DNA of 60,581 nt from the NCBI GenBank assembly GCA_017445425.1, contig JAFSUF010000001.1, positions 1 to 60,581 of the forward strand, read 5' to 3'. Within the stretch, counting starts at the first letter, position 1. Each line of letters starts with the position of its first letter. Of the stretch, positions 26,521 through 35,396 are shown in pieces. A program made the position numbers and the translations under genes. Under the pieces are notes generated by a model. It had not been told where the DNA came from. It did no database searches and saw only the letters and a program-made list of their open reading frames with translations. Origin of the DNA: Bacteroidales bacterium. GTDB taxonomy: Bacteria > Bacteroidota > Bacteroidia > Bacteroidales > UBA932.

Positions 26521-27861
26521 TTACAGGTTTCTTACCGCCTCCTTAAATTGTTGTCCGCGGTCTTCATAACTCTTGAACAAATCAAAACTTGCGCAGCAGG
26601 GGGAGAGCAGCACGGTGTCTCCCTCTTTTGCCAGCAGGCTGGCCTGTTTTACCGCCTCTGCGGCAGAGGAGGTATCCACTATCGTGGCCACCTTGTCGTC
26701 GAATGCGGCGTGTATCTTGGTGTTGTCCACCCCCATGCATACAATGGCTTTCACCTTCTCCCGCACCAGGTCAAACAGTGCGGAGTAGTCGTTGCCCTTG
26801 TCTTTGCCTCCCAGTATCAGCACCACCGGAGTGGTCATGCATTCCAGCGCGTACCAGGTGGAGTTTACATTGGTTGCCTTTGAGTCGTTCACATACAGGA
26901 CCCCGCGTACGCTCAGCACCTTTTCCATGCGGTGTTCAACCGGCATAAATGAGGTGAGGGCCTTGCGGATGCTCTCGTTCTTTATGTTCATCAGCTTACC
27001 GGTGAGGGCGGCAGCCATAGTGTTGTAAACGTTATGCTTGCCTTGCAGGGAGAGGTCAGACACCGGCATTTCGTAAGGGTCGCCGCCGTAGTTGACGTGC
27101 ATCCTTCCCCCAAGGGTGTAGGCACCGACCTCAACCTCCTTCTCCTGGCTGATGGGGAGCATCTGGGCCTTGATAACAATCTGGTTGAGGTTCTTGATGG
27201 TAATCTCATCGTCGGAGCAGAAGATGAAGCAGTCCTCCGCTGCCATATTCTGGGTGATGCGGAACTTTGCGTTAACATAGTTCTGCAGGTCATAGCCGTA
27301 GCGGTCCAGATGGTCAGGAGTGATGTTAAGCAGGATGGCGATGTCGGCCTTGAAGTCGTACATATTGTCCAGCTGGAAGCTGCTCAACTCAAGCACATAT
27401 ATGTCATAATGCTCAGTGGCCACCTGATAAGCGTAGCTGCGGCCGATATTGCCGCCCAGCCCCACGTTGAGGCCGACATTCTTGAGCATATAATATATGA
27501 GTGAGGTGGTGGTTGTCTTGCCGTTGCTGCCGGTGATGCAGATCTTCTTGGCCTTGTCGTAACGCCCTGCAAACTCAATCTCGGATATGATGGGGATGCC
27601 GGTCTCTATTGCCTTGGCCACCAGCGGGGCGGTATCGGGGATGCCGGGGCTCTTGATTATCTCGTCCGCGTTCAGCACGTTCTCCCAAGTGTGGCCGCCC
27701 TCCTCAAAGGGGACGCCATTTTTCTTGAGGGTCTTCTTGTAGTCAGAAGAGAGGGTGGACATATCCGAAAGGAATACGTCAAACCCCTTTACCTTTGCCA
27801 GAACCGCTGCTCCGACTCCGCTCTCGCCTCCGCCTAAAACTACTATCCTGTTACCTGCCAT
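26521..27861 (-). CDS. murD: UDP-N-acetylmuramoylalanine--D-glutamate ligase MurD
   Basis: The 446-residue cytoplasmic ligase adds D-glutamate to UDP-MurNAc-L-Ala. IVVLGGGESGVGAAVLAK (N-terminal Rossmann), IKSPGIP, ICITGSNGKTTTTSLIYYML (ATP loop, about 107-126), LELSSFQLDNM, ILLNITPDHLDRYG (about 183-196), EHRMEKV, YVNDSKATNVNSTWYAL and LSPCCASFDLFKSYEDRGQQF are the MurD blocks in order. The length is typical. It lies 54 bases after mraY and 6 before ftsW. Confidence 0.97.
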   Translation of the reverse strand: MAGNRIVVLGGGESGVGAAVLAKVKGFDVFLSDMSTLSSDYKKTLKKNGVPFEEGGHTWENVLNADEIIKSPGIPDTAPLVAKAIETGIPIISEIEFAGRYDKAKKICITGSNGKTTTTSLIYYMLKNVGLNVGLGGNIGRSYAYQVATEHYDIYVLELSSFQLDNMYDFKADIAILLNITPDHLDRYGYDLQNYVNAKFRITQNMAAEDCFIFCSDDEITIKNLNQIVIKAQMLPISQEKEVEVGAYTLGGRMHVNYGGDPYEMPVSDLSLQGKHNVYNTMAAALTGKLMNIKNESIRKALTSFMPVEHRMEKVLSVRGVLYVNDSKATNVNSTWYALECMTTPVVLILGGKDKGNDYSALFDLVREKVKAIVCMGVDNTKIHAAFDDKVATIVDTSSAAEAVKQASLLAKEGDTVLLSPCCASFDLFKSYEDRGQQFKEAVRNL

Positions 27862-27915
27862 ATTATTTGATATTATCCTTCTTTCTGATTAAAATTATAT
27901 ATTCATTCGCACTGT

Positions 27916-29172
27916 CTATCTTATTTTCAGAGTAACGATAGTCAGCACGGCAAGGATGATGGACACAATCCAGAAGCGGGAGACAATCCTGGCTTCCGGC
28001 TGGATCTCAGCAGGTTTCTGAATCAGGGCCGCGGGCTCCTCCTTCTGGAAATGATGATGGAGTGGAGCCATTCTGAAAACCCTCACACCCTTGCCTGTCT
28101 TCTTCTTTGTATATTTAAAATATGCTCTCTGGATAATTACCGAGAGGCTCTCTGCCAGATAAACGCCACAAAGGATTGGGAGCAGCAGCTCCTTGCGGAT
28201 AAGTACGGCGCAAACGCCTATTACGCCACCCAGCATAAGACTTCCGGTATCTCCCATAAATACCTTTGCAGGGAACGAGTTGTACCAGAGGAATCCCAGC
28301 AGGGCGCCCACCAACGCCGCCATATACACCGCTATCTCGCCGCTTGCCGGGATATACATGATATTCAGGTAGTTGGCGTATCCTACGTGGCCAGACAGAT
28401 ATGCCAGTATGCCCAGCGTCGTGCCAACAATGGCCGCGACGCCGGCCGAGAGGCCGTCCATACCGTCGGTGAGGTTGGCTCCGTTGGAGCATGCGGTGAT
28501 TATGAAGATAATTACCAGGATATATAGAATCCAGGTCCACCACTTGCCGGCTTCACCCTTGAAAGGAGAGAGCCATGAGTAGTCGAACTCGTTGTTTTTT
28601 ACAAAAGGGATGGTTGTCTTGGCGTTATTCTCCACAACCACGGAGGCTACCTGCTGCTCTTCTGTGACCTCGGCGTTATTGTTGCTGCGTACCCGGAACC
28701 CCAACTGGCTGCTGAACAGCAGCGTGACACCGACCACCAGACCCAGCACCACCTGTGCCAGGATTTTTTTCTTGCCTGAGAGGCCGTCTTTGTTGTGCTT
28801 TACAATCTTGGCGTGATCGTCGAGATATCCCACAAACCCCAGCCACACGGTAGCGATAATCAGCAGGATGTTATTCAGGTTGGTGAGGTCGCCAAAGAGC
28901 AGTATCGGTACCAGTACCGCCAGCGCTATTATCATTCCGCCCATCGTGGGAGTCCCCTTCTTGCTCAGCTGCCCCTCGAGTCCCAGGTCGCGGATCTCTT
29001 CCCCGATCTGTTTCTGACGGAGTTTCTTTATAATGATCTTTCCGGCACAAAGCGCGGTGATGATGCTCACCAATGCGCAGCAGACGACCCTGAAGGAGAT
29101 ATATTTCATAAGGCCGGCGCCTGCGAAGTCGATGCCTTGTGACTGTAACCAGTTGAAAAGATGATATAGCAT
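27916..29172 (-). CDS. mraY: Phospho-N-acetylmuramoyl-pentapeptide-transferase MraY
   Basis: The 418-residue integral membrane enzyme moves the phospho-MurNAc-pentapeptide onto undecaprenyl phosphate, making lipid I. Seen: KKGTPTMGGMIIALAVLVP (about 71-89), GFVGYLDDHAKIVKHNKDGLSGKKK with the catalytic Asp pair, NLTDGMDGLSAGVAA (about 232-246), MGDTGSLMLGGVIG (about 305-318) and the HHHFQKEE loop. About ten membrane spans are visible. A hydrophilic insertion of about 50 residues (about 165-215) is longer than in proteobacterial MraY and is common in this phylum as far as I know. Confidence 0.97.
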   Translation of the reverse strand: MLYHLFNWLQSQGIDFAGAGLMKYISFRVVCCALVSIITALCAGKIIIKKLRQKQIGEEIRDLGLEGQLSKKGTPTMGGMIIALAVLVPILLFGDLTNLNNILLIIATVWLGFVGYLDDHAKIVKHNKDGLSGKKKILAQVVLGLVVGVTLLFSSQLGFRVRSNNNAEVTEEQQVASVVVENNAKTTIPFVKNNEFDYSWLSPFKGEAGKWWTWILYILVIIFIITACSNGANLTDGMDGLSAGVAAIVGTTLGILAYLSGHVGYANYLNIMYIPASGEIAVYMAALVGALLGFLWYNSFPAKVFMGDTGSLMLGGVIGVCAVLIRKELLLPILCGVYLAESLSVIIQRAYFKYTKKKTGKGVRVFRMAPLHHHFQKEEPAALIQKPAEIQPEARIVSRFWIVSIILAVLTIVTLKIR

Positions 29173-29176
29173 GGCG

Positions 29177-30646
29177 TTATTGTTTCTCTATTGATGCGAA
29201 GACATCGGAGATAACCTCCTTGTCGTCGAAATGATGTTTTGTGGTTCCTATTATCTGGTAATCTTCATGCCCCTTGCCTGCAACCAATATCACAGCACCC
29301 TCCGGGGCGAATACAATCGCGCTGCGGATGGCTTCTGCGCGGTCGGTGATGAATACCGATTTTGCGCGCTCTGCGGTGTCCATTCCCTCACGTATCTCCT
29401 GAATTATATCCTCAGGCCGCTCGGTGCGGGGGTTGTCGGAGGTTACTACAACCCGGTCGGCATACTTGGCTGCAATCTGTCCCATCTCGGGGCGCTTGGT
29501 GCGGTCGCGGTCGCCGCCGCAGCCAAACACGCATATCAGGAATTCCCCTTTTGCCGCCTCCTTGAGCGTCTTGAGCACATTCTCCAGGGCATCGGGGGTA
29601 TGAGCGTAATCGACCACCGCCGTGATGTTGTTGCCCCCCTTGATATATTCGAGACGGCCGTCCACCGCCTTCATGGCGCTCAGCAGGGTGAGGGTCTCCT
29701 CCTTGTCGGCGCCCAGCAGGATTGCGGCAGAATACACGGCCAGCAGGTTATAGGCGTTGTGCGCCCCTATGAAACGGGTCCACACCTGCACGCCGTCCAT
29801 CACCAGCTGCATGCCATCCATAGTCTCCTCCAGCAGCCTGCAGCGGAAGTCCGCCATCTTCTTGCATGAGTAGCGGTAAATGTGTGCCTTACAGTTCTGC
29901 ACCATCACCTCTCCGTTGGCATCGTCTATGTTGACCAGCGCAAACGCGTCCTTGGGCAGAGCGTCAAAGAAGGCCTTCTTGCAGTCGCGGTAGTTGTCAA
30001 ATGTCTTGTGATAGTCCAGGTGGTCGTGCGTCAGGTTTGAGAAGATGCCGCCCCGGAATTTCAGCGCGGCAATGCGGTCCTGGCTCACTGCGTGAGAGCT
30101 GACCTCCATGAAGCAATATTCGCAGCCGGCATCCGCCATCTCGGCCAGCAGGGCGTTCAGCTCAAGCGGGTCGGGGGTGGTGTGGTCGGTATGGTAGCGT
30201 TTGCTGCCGATAAAATTTGCGATAGTCGATACCAGTCCGCACTCGTAGCCGAGCGAAGTGAAAAGGCGGTACAGCAGGGTAGCTGTAGTGGTTTTGCCGT
30301 TGGTGCCGGTCACCCCCACCAGATTCAGCTTTGCAGATGGGTTGTCGTAGAAATTGGCAGCCAGGGTGGCCAGTGCATGCCGGCTTGAAGCTACCTTTAT
30401 GTACACCACCCGGTCGGTGGCGGTCATCTCAAAGGCCTCTGCGTTCTGATAGACTACGGCCACTGCGCCGTTCTCAATGGCTTTGGTTATGAACTGATGT
30501 CCGTCCACTGCATTCCCCTCCACAGCCACGAACAGGCTGCCGGGGGTGCATTTACGCGAGTCTGTCTCAACGCTGCATATCTCAATTGGGCGTTTTGCTG
30601 ATATTTCAATTATGTCAAGACCTGCCGTCAATTTGTCCAGTGTCAT
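29177..30646 (-). CDS. murE: UDP-MurNAc-L-Ala-D-Glu--meso-diaminopimelate ligase MurE
   Basis: From ATG 30646 the protein has 489 residues; this ATG overlaps the ftsI stop as ATGA and gives the normal N-terminus, so the longer frame back to 30676 is rejected. MurE adds the third amino acid of the stem peptide. VTGTNGKTTTATLLYRLF (ATP loop, about 109-126), EVSSHAVSQDR, SNLTHDHLDYHKT, AVVDYAHTPDALENVL and GCGGDRDRTKRPEM are the family blocks. SDNPRTE (about 405-411) contains the DNPR motif that marks specificity for meso-diaminopimelate, so the peptidoglycan should be of the DAP type. Confidence 0.97.
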   Translation of the reverse strand: MTLDKLTAGLDIIEISAKRPIEICSVETDSRKCTPGSLFVAVEGNAVDGHQFITKAIENGAVAVVYQNAEAFEMTATDRVVYIKVASSRHALATLAANFYDNPSAKLNLVGVTGTNGKTTTATLLYRLFTSLGYECGLVSTIANFIGSKRYHTDHTTPDPLELNALLAEMADAGCEYCFMEVSSHAVSQDRIAALKFRGGIFSNLTHDHLDYHKTFDNYRDCKKAFFDALPKDAFALVNIDDANGEVMVQNCKAHIYRYSCKKMADFRCRLLEETMDGMQLVMDGVQVWTRFIGAHNAYNLLAVYSAAILLGADKEETLTLLSAMKAVDGRLEYIKGGNNITAVVDYAHTPDALENVLKTLKEAAKGEFLICVFGCGGDRDRTKRPEMGQIAAKYADRVVVTSDNPRTERPEDIIQEIREGMDTAERAKSVFITDRAEAIRSAIVFAPEGAVILVAGKGHEDYQIIGTTKHHFDDKEVISDVFASIEKQ

Positions 30647-32655
30647 AGATTCTCTGCAAGTGAAAGGATTACACACTCTGTTTTTGTATTGATTTTTGAA
30701 CCGGCCTCGGGGCTCTGCTCCACAATCTTGCCGCGCCCTTTGGATTCAACTTTATATCCGTGAGATTCAAGAAGATAGACTGCGTCCCGCAGGCCCATCC
30801 CGATAACGTTGGGTACGCCGTGGATAGTGTCGTTCTGCTGCCGGTGGAGATCCTTTGCAATGCCGGGCATCGACCCCGACGATACGATGGGAGTGTTCCA
30901 GTCGGGCGAAGATGCATATATGTGATCAATAATCTCACAAGCCACCGGACCGCCCCAGGTGCCGCCGTAGAAGTTCTTTGCGGCCAGTTTGGAATAGACC
31001 ACCACTATAATGGAGTACTTGGGATTCTCATAAGGGAAGAAGCCTACAAACGAGCCCTGGTGCTTCTTGCGGCCCGAGCCGTCCATATATCCGCCTCCGG
31101 GAAGGGAGATACGTGCGGTGCCGGTTTTGCCGGCCACATGCACCTTGCAGTCGGCAAAAGCGCGGCGTGCAGTACCGTTTTCCCCAATCACAACGCCTCG
31201 AAGAGCCTCTTTTGCCAGTGCCGCAGTCTCCTTGGAGCATACCCTGCCAATTGTTTCTATAGGGTAGGTGTATTCCACATTGCCGCCTCGCTGCAGGTTC
31301 ACAAACAGGTGAGGTTTTACCATGACTCCGTCGTTTGCCACTGCGTTATAAAAGCTGAGGATGTGCAGGGGGGTGAGTTGTACGGCATATCCCATACCTA
31401 TCTGAGGCAGGTCGGCAGGACTCCAGAGTTTGTCTTTGGGGTCGCGGATCCGGGCCTTGCCCATCCCCGGCAGGTCAAAGTCGTAGTTATAACTGATCCG
31501 GCGCTCGTTGTTGAGCTTGTCCACGAATTCTTGCGGGTTACTGCCGTACTTTTCGCCTGCGATACGGCGGAATACGTTATTAGATGATATCTCCAGCCCT
31601 TTGCGTACGGTGATGCTGCTGTAGTTGCGCAGGTATGTATCCTCAAAGGCGGTTTTGCCATAACGCCAGATAACATCGCCGCTCTGGCGGGTGTCCAGTG
31701 TCACCTTCTTGTCTTCCAGGGCGGTGACCAGGGTGGCCAGCTTAAACACGCTGCCCGGCTCTCCGAGGCGGCCGATGGCGTAGTTGTACTGCTCTGTAAA
31801 GCGGCCGTGCTCGTCCTTCTCCATATTGACCATTGCCCTGATCTCCCCGGTGGCCACCTCCATCACTATTACGGTGCCGGCTTCGAGGTCGGGCTCATTC
31901 TCTATCTTGCGCAAAAGGGCCCTCTGGGCTATGTCCTGCATATCGATGTCTATAGAAATCTGGACATCCTGCCCGTTCACAGCAGGCTTCTCGGGGAATT
32001 CGGCATCGGGGATCCAGATGCCTTTGTCTATCCGGCGCATCGGCCTCAGGCCCGGCGTGCCGCGAAGAACAGAATCCAGGGCGCCCTCCACTCCGATCCT
32101 GGGTTTATCTTCGCTGCTGCGCAGATAGCCCAGGGCGCGGTAGGCCAGTTTATCGTAGGGATATTCGCGATGGTCTACTTTGTCAATCAACAGGCCGCCG
32201 CGACGCCTGCCAAGGTTGAGCAGGGGATACTGGCTTATCTGCTTCATCTCATTGTAGCTCACGTGCTGGCGCAGCAGGCGGGTATATCCTTTGCCGTCTT
32301 CGCGACGGGAGCGGAGAAGTTTGACATATTCGTCGGCGGTACGCTCCTTATAGTTCTTTGCCAGGGCCTCTGCAAGGGGCCCCACATTTGCCTCAAACAC
32401 ACTGTCCAAAGCTACTGTGCAGTCCAGACCGATGAAATATTCCGGGGTGGAGAATGCCATATAGCGCCCGTCGCGGGCAATTATGCTACCCCTTATTGGA
32501 GCTACCGGGTCTTCGCGATAGACCCTGGTTTGATAAGATCCAGTTTTGATTTCCTTGTCAAAGAATTGCAAATACACAATCCTGCCGATTGCCGTGAGGG
32601 CTATCAGCATAAACAGCGCGTAAACCAGCGCCACCTTGGTTGCGTTTTGCTTCAT
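30643..32655 (-). CDS. ftsI: Septal transpeptidase FtsI / penicillin-binding protein with PASTA domain
   Basis: The 670-residue class B penicillin-binding protein cross-links septal peptidoglycan. It has one N-terminal membrane helix (about 8-30), a PBP dimerisation region with DPVAPIRGSIIARDGRYMAFST (about 50-71), and a transpeptidase domain with the three active-site motifs: SVFK in GEPGSVFKLATLV (about 305), SSN in ISSNNVFRRIAG, and KTG in VAGKTGTARIS (about 511-521). A single PASTA domain follows (about 605-668, VPNVIGMGLRDAVYLLESHGYKV), seen in Gram-positive and Bacteroidota versions but not in E. coli FtsI. It lies 1 base after ftsL, and its stop overlaps murE. Confidence 0.96.
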   Translation of the reverse strand: MKQNATKVALVYALFMLIALTAIGRIVYLQFFDKEIKTGSYQTRVYREDPVAPIRGSIIARDGRYMAFSTPEYFIGLDCTVALDSVFEANVGPLAEALAKNYKERTADEYVKLLRSRREDGKGYTRLLRQHVSYNEMKQISQYPLLNLGRRRGGLLIDKVDHREYPYDKLAYRALGYLRSSEDKPRIGVEGALDSVLRGTPGLRPMRRIDKGIWIPDAEFPEKPAVNGQDVQISIDIDMQDIAQRALLRKIENEPDLEAGTVIVMEVATGEIRAMVNMEKDEHGRFTEQYNYAIGRLGEPGSVFKLATLVTALEDKKVTLDTRQSGDVIWRYGKTAFEDTYLRNYSSITVRKGLEISSNNVFRRIAGEKYGSNPQEFVDKLNNERRISYNYDFDLPGMGKARIRDPKDKLWSPADLPQIGMGYAVQLTPLHILSFYNAVANDGVMVKPHLFVNLQRGGNVEYTYPIETIGRVCSKETAALAKEALRGVVIGENGTARRAFADCKVHVAGKTGTARISLPGGGYMDGSGRKKHQGSFVGFFPYENPKYSIIVVVYSKLAAKNFYGGTWGGPVACEIIDHIYASSPDWNTPIVSSGSMPGIAKDLHRQQNDTIHGVPNVIGMGLRDAVYLLESHGYKVESKGRGKIVEQSPEAGSKINTKTECVILSLAENL

Positions 32656-32656
32656 C

Positions 32657-32992
32657 TTATTCTATAACGATACGTTGCGGCGGGTCCTCGGGAGCGTGCA
32701 GGGAGGTGTTGCCCCCCTGGAGCAGCATCTTCTCTATCCTTGTACGCTGGTCCAGTCCGGTGAGCTGCAGGTCCTTTTCGTGGAATTCTATCTGAAGTTC
32801 TTCTATTATCTTGTCGTTCTTGTTTATGAGCGCCATCCGGTCCTCTACCCAGAGGCCCCACATCAGGTAAAGGCTCACCAGTATAAAACAGAAAAAGATG
32901 AACAGGATCTGCCTGTCAACACCTTTTTTTGCAATATACTCTCCACCTAACAAGCCGGTGAACCAGGACAATGCCTTCCCCTTGCCGCTCAT
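32657..32992 (-). CDS. ftsL: FtsL-like small divisome membrane protein
   Basis: The 111-residue protein has one membrane helix (about 27-47, RQILFIFFCFILVSLYLMWGL) and a short periplasmic heptad-like stretch after it (DRMALINKNDKIIEELQIEFHEKDLQLTGLDQRTR), the topology of FtsL/DivIC. FtsL proteins are very divergent, so the call rests on size, topology and its place between rsmH and ftsI. The cytoplasmic N-terminus is short and basic. It should form a complex with FtsQ and an FtsB-like partner encoded elsewhere. Confidence 0.8.
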   Translation of the reverse strand: MSGKGKALSWFTGLLGGEYIAKKGVDRQILFIFFCFILVSLYLMWGLWVEDRMALINKNDKIIEELQIEFHEKDLQLTGLDQRTRIEKMLLQGGNTSLHAPEDPPQRIVIE

Positions 32993-32994
32993 AT

Positions 32995-33879
32995 TCAGTT
33001 TTGTTGTTTCATTGTAACCTTCCTTGCCACGCGCAGTTTGGCACTGCGGGCGCGCGTGTTGCCCGCTATCTCATCTTCTGACGGGAGAATGGGCTTAGCA
33101 GTAACCTTCTCCATAACCCCTTGCGCGATAGCGTCCCGCATGGCGTTCTTAACGATGCGGTCCTCAAGCGAATGGTAGGTAATCACCGCAAGGATTCCCC
33201 CATGGGCAAGTGATTTCACCGCCATCGGCATAAACCGCTCCAGCGCCTTCATCTCATCGTTCACCTCTATACGGAGAGCCTGATATACCTTTGCCAGATA
33301 CTTGTGCTGCGCAAACTGGGGGGTAGCCTTTTCCAGCGCCGCGTTCAGAGCCTCCGTAGTGTTTATCGACCCCTGTGAGCGCCGCTCGCAGACAAGCCTG
33401 GCGGCAAGCCGGCTGTTGTTTATCTCCCCATACTCGCGGAAGATGCGCTCCAAAGCCTCCTCCGTATATGAGTTTATCACATCCTCTGCAGTTTTGCCCG
33501 CTCCGGCGTTCATCCGCATGTCCAGCGCGCTCTCAAAGCGGAAAGAGAAGCCCCGGCTGGCCGTATCAAACTGGTGCGACGATACCCCAAGGTCGGCAAG
33601 AATGCCGTCAGCCGCCTCAAACCCGTTGAAAAGTATCCAGTTACGGATAAATCTGAAGTTGGAGTGTGTGGGTATCAGCCTTTCGTCGTCGGGCGCGTTT
33701 GCCAGCGCCTCCCTGTCCTGATCCATGGCAATCAGCCGCCCCTTGTCTGACAACTGTTCTAAAATAGCCCTGCTATGGCCGCCTCCGCCGAACGTGGCAT
33801 CCACATATACGCCGCTTGGCTTTATTGAGAGGGCGGATACACTTTCTTTCAATAGGACAGGTGTATGATATTCAGACAT
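32995..33879 (-). CDS. rsmH: 16S rRNA (cytosine(1402)-N4)-methyltransferase RsmH
   Basis: ATG 33879 gives 294 residues and is preceded by a strong ribosome binding site (33887-33893). The longer frame to 33918 would overlap mraZ and lacks family residues. RsmH (MraW) methylates N4 of C1402 in 16S rRNA using SAM. EYHTPVLLKESVSAL at the start, YVDATFGGGGHSRAILEQ (SAM loop, about 24-41), GRLIAMDQDREALA, GILADLGVSSHQFD, RGFSFRFESALDMRM and LAVITYHSLEDRIVKNAMR near 230 are characteristic. It is the second gene of the dcw run. Confidence 0.96.
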   Translation of the reverse strand: MSEYHTPVLLKESVSALSIKPSGVYVDATFGGGGHSRAILEQLSDKGRLIAMDQDREALANAPDDERLIPTHSNFRFIRNWILFNGFEAADGILADLGVSSHQFDTASRGFSFRFESALDMRMNAGAGKTAEDVINSYTEEALERIFREYGEINNSRLAARLVCERRSQGSINTTEALNAALEKATPQFAQHKYLAKVYQALRIEVNDEMKALERFMPMAVKSLAHGGILAVITYHSLEDRIVKNAMRDAIAQGVMEKVTAKPILPSEDEIAGNTRARSAKLRVARKVTMKQQN

Positions 33880-33886
33880 AACCGGT

Positions 33887-33893
33887 ACCTCCT
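33887..33893 (-). promoter_or_regulatory. Strong Shine-Dalgarno sequence of rsmH
   Basis: On the minus strand AGGAGGT lies 7 bases before ATG 33879. Such a full anti-16S match is unusual here, where most starts have only A/T-rich leaders, and it decides the rsmH start. It overlaps the region just behind the mraZ stop codon. Confidence 0.75.
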
Positions 33894-33895
33894 GC

Positions 33896-34342
33896 TTATC
33901 CAAGCGTCTTTTCTGCAAGTGCTACATATTCTTCGTCGGATAATAGGGTGCTTTCGAGACTATCCTTCGCCCAAATCTCAATCTTGAAGTCCCTGCCGCA
34001 AAATACAGCCTCTTTTTCAATACCAACCGATTCCAGAAGAGCCTTGGGGATGGAAATCCTGCCAAGTTTCTCGTCGGGAACAACAAAGGTACGGTTGCTG
34101 GTGTATGCACGCCAGAAACGCTCGTCGTCCCTTTTGAAAAGGTTGAGCCTCGATCGAACTGCCTCGGATTCCTTCTCCCACGCCTCGTAAGAGTACATCT
34201 CGAGGCAGTTGGCGAACAAGGTCTTTTTAACGACGAAACCCTGCGTGATGCTATCTCCGCAGATGGCTTTGAAGGCGGCAGGGAAGACCAGTCTCCCCTT
34301 GTCATCTACCTTAGCCTTATATTCGCCGATAAAATTGGTCAT
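33896..34342 (-). CDS. mraZ: Transcriptional regulator / dcw-cluster protein MraZ
   Basis: The 148-residue protein contains two AbrB-like (SpoVT) half-domains, each with the DxxGR-type motif: VDDKGRLVFPAAFK (about 11-24) and DEKLGRISIPKALLE (about 87-101). MraZ proteins bind DNA and, in E. coli, repress the dcw operon they head. Here it is the first gene of the 17-gene run and has a Bacteroidota-type promoter box about 25 bases upstream. Autoregulation is inferred from the family; I did not find clear repeated operator motifs upstream. Confidence 0.95.
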   Translation of the reverse strand: MTNFIGEYKAKVDDKGRLVFPAAFKAICGDSITQGFVVKKTLFANCLEMYSYEAWEKESEAVRSRLNLFKRDDERFWRAYTSNRTFVVPDEKLGRISIPKALLESVGIEKEAVFCGRDFKIEIWAKDSLESTLLSDEEYVALAEKTLG

Positions 34343-34365
34343 ATAAATAGAGTGATGTGTGTACG

Positions 34366-34373
34366 CAAAGGTA
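34366..34373 (-). promoter_or_regulatory. Probable -7 box of the dcw cluster promoter
   Basis: TACCTTTG on the minus strand is a perfect TAnnTTTG match 24 bases upstream of the mraZ ATG, giving a short leader. No TTTG is seen 18-21 bases further upstream, where the DNA is an A/T tract. It is the only good promoter box I see upstream of the run. Confidence 0.55.
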
Positions 34374-34458
34374 AAATACTTTTCTCGAATTTTTACATTT
34401 TTTTACAAAAATTTCCAAAAAATTACACAAATACCCAAACAGGGTATTAAAACCTAAA

Positions 34459-34489
34459 ACAAAAATGCCCCGCGTTCTTGCGAGGCATT
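34459..34489 (-). terminator. Rho-independent terminator of the second SusC/SusD operon
   Basis: Arms 34464-34473 and 34480-34489 pair over 9 of 10 positions (AATGCCYCGC type) around a 6-base loop. On the minus strand the stem is followed by TTTTTGTTTT. It lies 26 bases past the stop of the DUF4843-like gene and separates that operon from the dcw promoter. Confidence 0.8.
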
Positions 34490-34514
34490 CATTATATCGT
34501 TATGTAAAAACGGT

Positions 34515-35393
34515 TTACGGCAGGGTGATAATCATCGGGAAACAATCAAAATAGCCGTATCCCTTGATGTAGTAGAATGGATAAAGTCTTAGTGTTTTGT
34601 TGTTTATCCAGCTGTTGGAGAATGCGGAGCAGTCTTTTTCCAGATGTTCTTTCCTCTCCGGTGGGTTGATTCCGTACACGGTATACTTTTTCTGGAAATA
34701 CATTCCGTTGGCAAACTCGTCAAAGCGAATCTCACCGCTTGGCCCGACCTCTATCTGGATATATTCAGAAGGGGTTGTGTACCATCCGTTCTTTACGTAA
34801 TCTTCTGCCACAAGACCCTCGTCAAACGGATGCATCACCCGGTATATTTCAGCTTCTCGGGCTTTGAGTATCTCAACATCGTAGGTGTTGTAGAAGAGGA
34901 ATTCATCGTAAAATGTTCCGATACCTATGGAGTCAAAGGTAAGGCGCCGGTTGACAGTTACCATGGTGGTCGCATAGCCTCCGGGTGTTACGGGAGAATC
35001 TATGCTGAGCCTGAAGCTGTATTTATCTGTCAAGCCAAAGTCGTCGAGGCTCGAATAGCTCACTTGGACGTAGCCTGTGCGGGCATCGTCAATAAACATC
35101 ACGTGGGTCGTTGCCAGCCGGAATCTCCCCTCAGGATCAACGGCGACGTAGCTCTCCGATTCAGGGTCGTAGAACTCGCACCTTATAGTGGCCATCTCTT
35201 CTGCAGATGCGGTCCTGTAAAGGGGTATTCGCAGGATATTGTCGTCAGAAGGGTCTGTCTCCATATTGAGCACCGGCGCGGCAAAAGAGAAGCCCGTGGC
35301 CTGGTCCAGAACAGTTCCGAGAACCTGCTTGTCGCAGCCACCCAGCATGGGGATGGCCAGCGCAGCAATCATATAACTTATAATTTTTCTCAT
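34515..35393 (-). CDS. DUF4843-like lipoprotein, SusE-position
   Basis: The 292-residue lipoprotein has a lipobox (MLGGC, Cys20). After the anchor come features of DUF4843: an N-terminal beta-sandwich (about 35-150, with YRTASAEEMATIRCEF and YSFRLSIDS), then TMVTVNRRL and a C-terminal domain with EIYRVMHPFDEGL and PFYYIKGYGYFDCFP. Proteins of this type follow SusD in many operons and are thought to sit on the outer surface next to the SusCD complex. Their ligand is usually unknown, and none can be named here. It is the last gene of the operon, 3 bases after susD. Confidence 0.75.
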   Translation of the reverse strand: MRKIISYMIAALAIPMLGGCDKQVLGTVLDQATGFSFAAPVLNMETDPSDDNILRIPLYRTASAEEMATIRCEFYDPESESYVAVDPEGRFRLATTHVMFIDDARTGYVQVSYSSLDDFGLTDKYSFRLSIDSPVTPGGYATTMVTVNRRLTFDSIGIGTFYDEFLFYNTYDVEILKAREAEIYRVMHPFDEGLVAEDYVKNGWYTTPSEYIQIEVGPSGEIRFDEFANGMYFQKKYTVYGINPPERKEHLEKDCSAFSNSWINNKTLRLYPFYYIKGYGYFDCFPMIITLP

Positions 35394-35396
35394 CTC

